Source: Azolla caroliniana (taxonomy: Eukaryota; Polypodiophyta). From it: DNA of 64,000 bases. The stretch is taken from NCBI GenBank assembly GCA_043228905.1, contig JBHGNT010000008.1, positions 11,346,001 through 11,410,000 on the forward strand. The letters are read 5' to 3'. How positions within the stretch are numbered: the stretch's first letter is position 1; the number at the start of each line of letters is the position of its first letter. Made by a program: the position numbers and the translations under genes. Positions 63,042 to 64,000 of the stretch are shown one piece after another. The notes beneath the pieces were generated by a model, which did not search any database, had not been told where the DNA came from, and saw only the letters and a program-made list of their open reading frames with translations.

Positions 63042-63719
63042 TTGTCACACCATAACGGCGGCTACATGAGCTGTGGCGGTAATTATCCTACGGGTCGATA
63101 CGGGAGGTCCATCCAATGCGAAGGCCGTACATCTTTTGGAAGCGGCACACGTGCCAACATAAGACAAGAAGTGTATCCCCATGGCGGCTGTGCAGGAGAT
63201 CATGCAAGCCATGGCACGAACGACCTTCCGTCTTTCCCTCGCGGCCCTCCTCCTCCTCCTCTCCTCCCCACCCCATCCCTGCAGACAATTTCAAACATAC
63301 CCTCTCACTTCCCATATTCGTTTAACCCTAATCACGCCCCTCCCCCCCCCTCCTTACTTCCTACAAATTTGATGCATGCCCCCCCTTTATTTTCTATAAA
63401 CCCCCCTCATACCCCTCCCCCATTTTTTAACCATGCCCCTATGCATTTCCCCCCTAATAACCCCCACAACGTTTCCCTATTTCCAAACTATACCCCTCCC
63501 CCTTTTCATGCATTTCCTACACATACCCCCCCCTTCTTTACACATAACTCCCCTTCTACTTCTAGTAGATTTCAATATTCTACCGCACCCTCAAAATTTC
63601 CCCCACACTTATATGAAATCCCTCATAGAAAACAACCTATCCGTACTCACAATAATCGGCCCCTTCCCACAAAACTACAAACTTTCCCATGTAATAATGT
63701 TAGGACAAAAAACGTGTAG
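63042..63719 (+). other. Proline-rich open frame of unknown nature
   Basis: A 225-codon open frame. From about residue 65 it is Pro/His/Asn/Phe-rich with repeated PPP and HAPP blocks (RGPPPPPLLPT, NHAPPPPSLLP, HTPPPFFNH). The first 60 residues overlap sequence next to the 5S-like element and may not be coding. The plus strand is C-rich and poor in G, which alone keeps frames open, so it may be chance. Frames +1 and +2 are also long here. No family match. Confidence 0.3.
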
Positions 63720-64000
63720 CTAGGCGTGCCAAACGCGATAGTAAACAGTTTCGGCACGCCATACATCCCGCGAAACGTCTCTTTTACCTTCTCGATAGAC
63801 CTACTTCTACTTTAGATACTTTCATGTGGTTAGGACGTCATACATCCAATTTTCCCTTCTCCCCATATGTGAAAAAGACCCATAGTAGGAAACCCCGTAA
63901 TAAATTTTGGACACCTCTCCTTAATAAACCTAGAATTAGTAGGATCCACAACCACTCTAATTATTCCCTCTCTAAACATGAGACACAACTCCTTAGCCTA
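63704..64000 (+). other. Basic open frame running off the window
   Basis: A frame two bases off the previous one is open from 63704 to the end (99 codons), with a basic start (KKRVARRAKRDSKQFRHAIH) and Lys/Arg/Ser-rich content (VKKTHSRKPRNKFW). It could be the continuation of the proline-rich frame after a frameshift, for example a nucleic-acid-binding first ORF of a retroelement. No ATG near the beginning. Confidence 0.3.

Noticed and set aside
63181-63372. Secreted peptide with signal sequence (LAALLLLLSS)
   Set aside because: Arises in a C/T-rich tract where all frames are open; no start context or homologue to support it.

Overview
The window is nuclear DNA of a land plant. The reasons are tRNA-Met-primed copia elements, chromodomain Ty3/gypsy elements, an endonuclease-bearing LINE, 5S-like DNA, long GA/CT microsatellites and no dense gene content. 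I cannot name the species; two gypsy families do not look like common angiosperm lineages, so a bryophyte, lycophyte or fern is possible (inference only). I find no convincing intact host gene. Almost everything is transposable elements in several nested layers, most of them broken.

Layout. 1-9155: old copia debris on both strands (partial LTRs, protease, RT and RNase H pieces), a 196-bp and a 220-bp tandem duplication, and an unrecognised coiled-coil pseudogene (about 3.5-4.4 kb). 9160-13175: the 5' part of a gypsy element (E): LTR, tRNA-Met primer site, repeat-rich leader, gag, protease, first bases of RT. About 13.81-44.86 kb: a non-LTR retrotransposon (endonuclease at 13.8-14.5, RT at 42.6-44.8) split by a chromovirus, G1 (14551-42581). 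G1 is itself split by three insertions: element A (15638-26971, minus strand, gag plus an unknown repeat protein, no pol seen), which holds a complete but broken gypsy A2 (18958-26251); copia B (30011-35678, minus, TSD GGATT); and copia C (36631-42048, plus, TSD AATGT, LTRs the same by eye except for a GA run). 44.86-60.17 kb: a second chromovirus, F, split by gypsy H (47081-57112, minus, TSD GATCT), which carries a long extra coiled-coil ORF after integrase. 60275-60884: 5' end of a third chromovirus, I. 61.96-62.73 kb: tandem array of palindromes. 62.88 kb: a 5S rRNA-like piece with Pol III promoter boxes. 63.0-64.0 kb: proline-rich and basic open frames of unknown nature.

How parts work together. 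The chromovirus family G1/F/I is the most interesting. Its LTRs hold perfect heat-shock elements just upstream of a TATA box. The predicted first bases of the transcript are complementary to the primer site just inside the 5' LTR, and this pairing covaries among the three copies, which points to self-priming of reverse transcription as in fungal Tf1. The same LTRs carry an antisense tRNA-like Pol III promoter module, and unrelated families A2 and probably A do too. In-frame stops across the window are mostly TAG or TGA where the family has Gln or Arg, as expected if methylated cytosines in CAG and CGA had decayed. All percentages and comparisons were made by eye.
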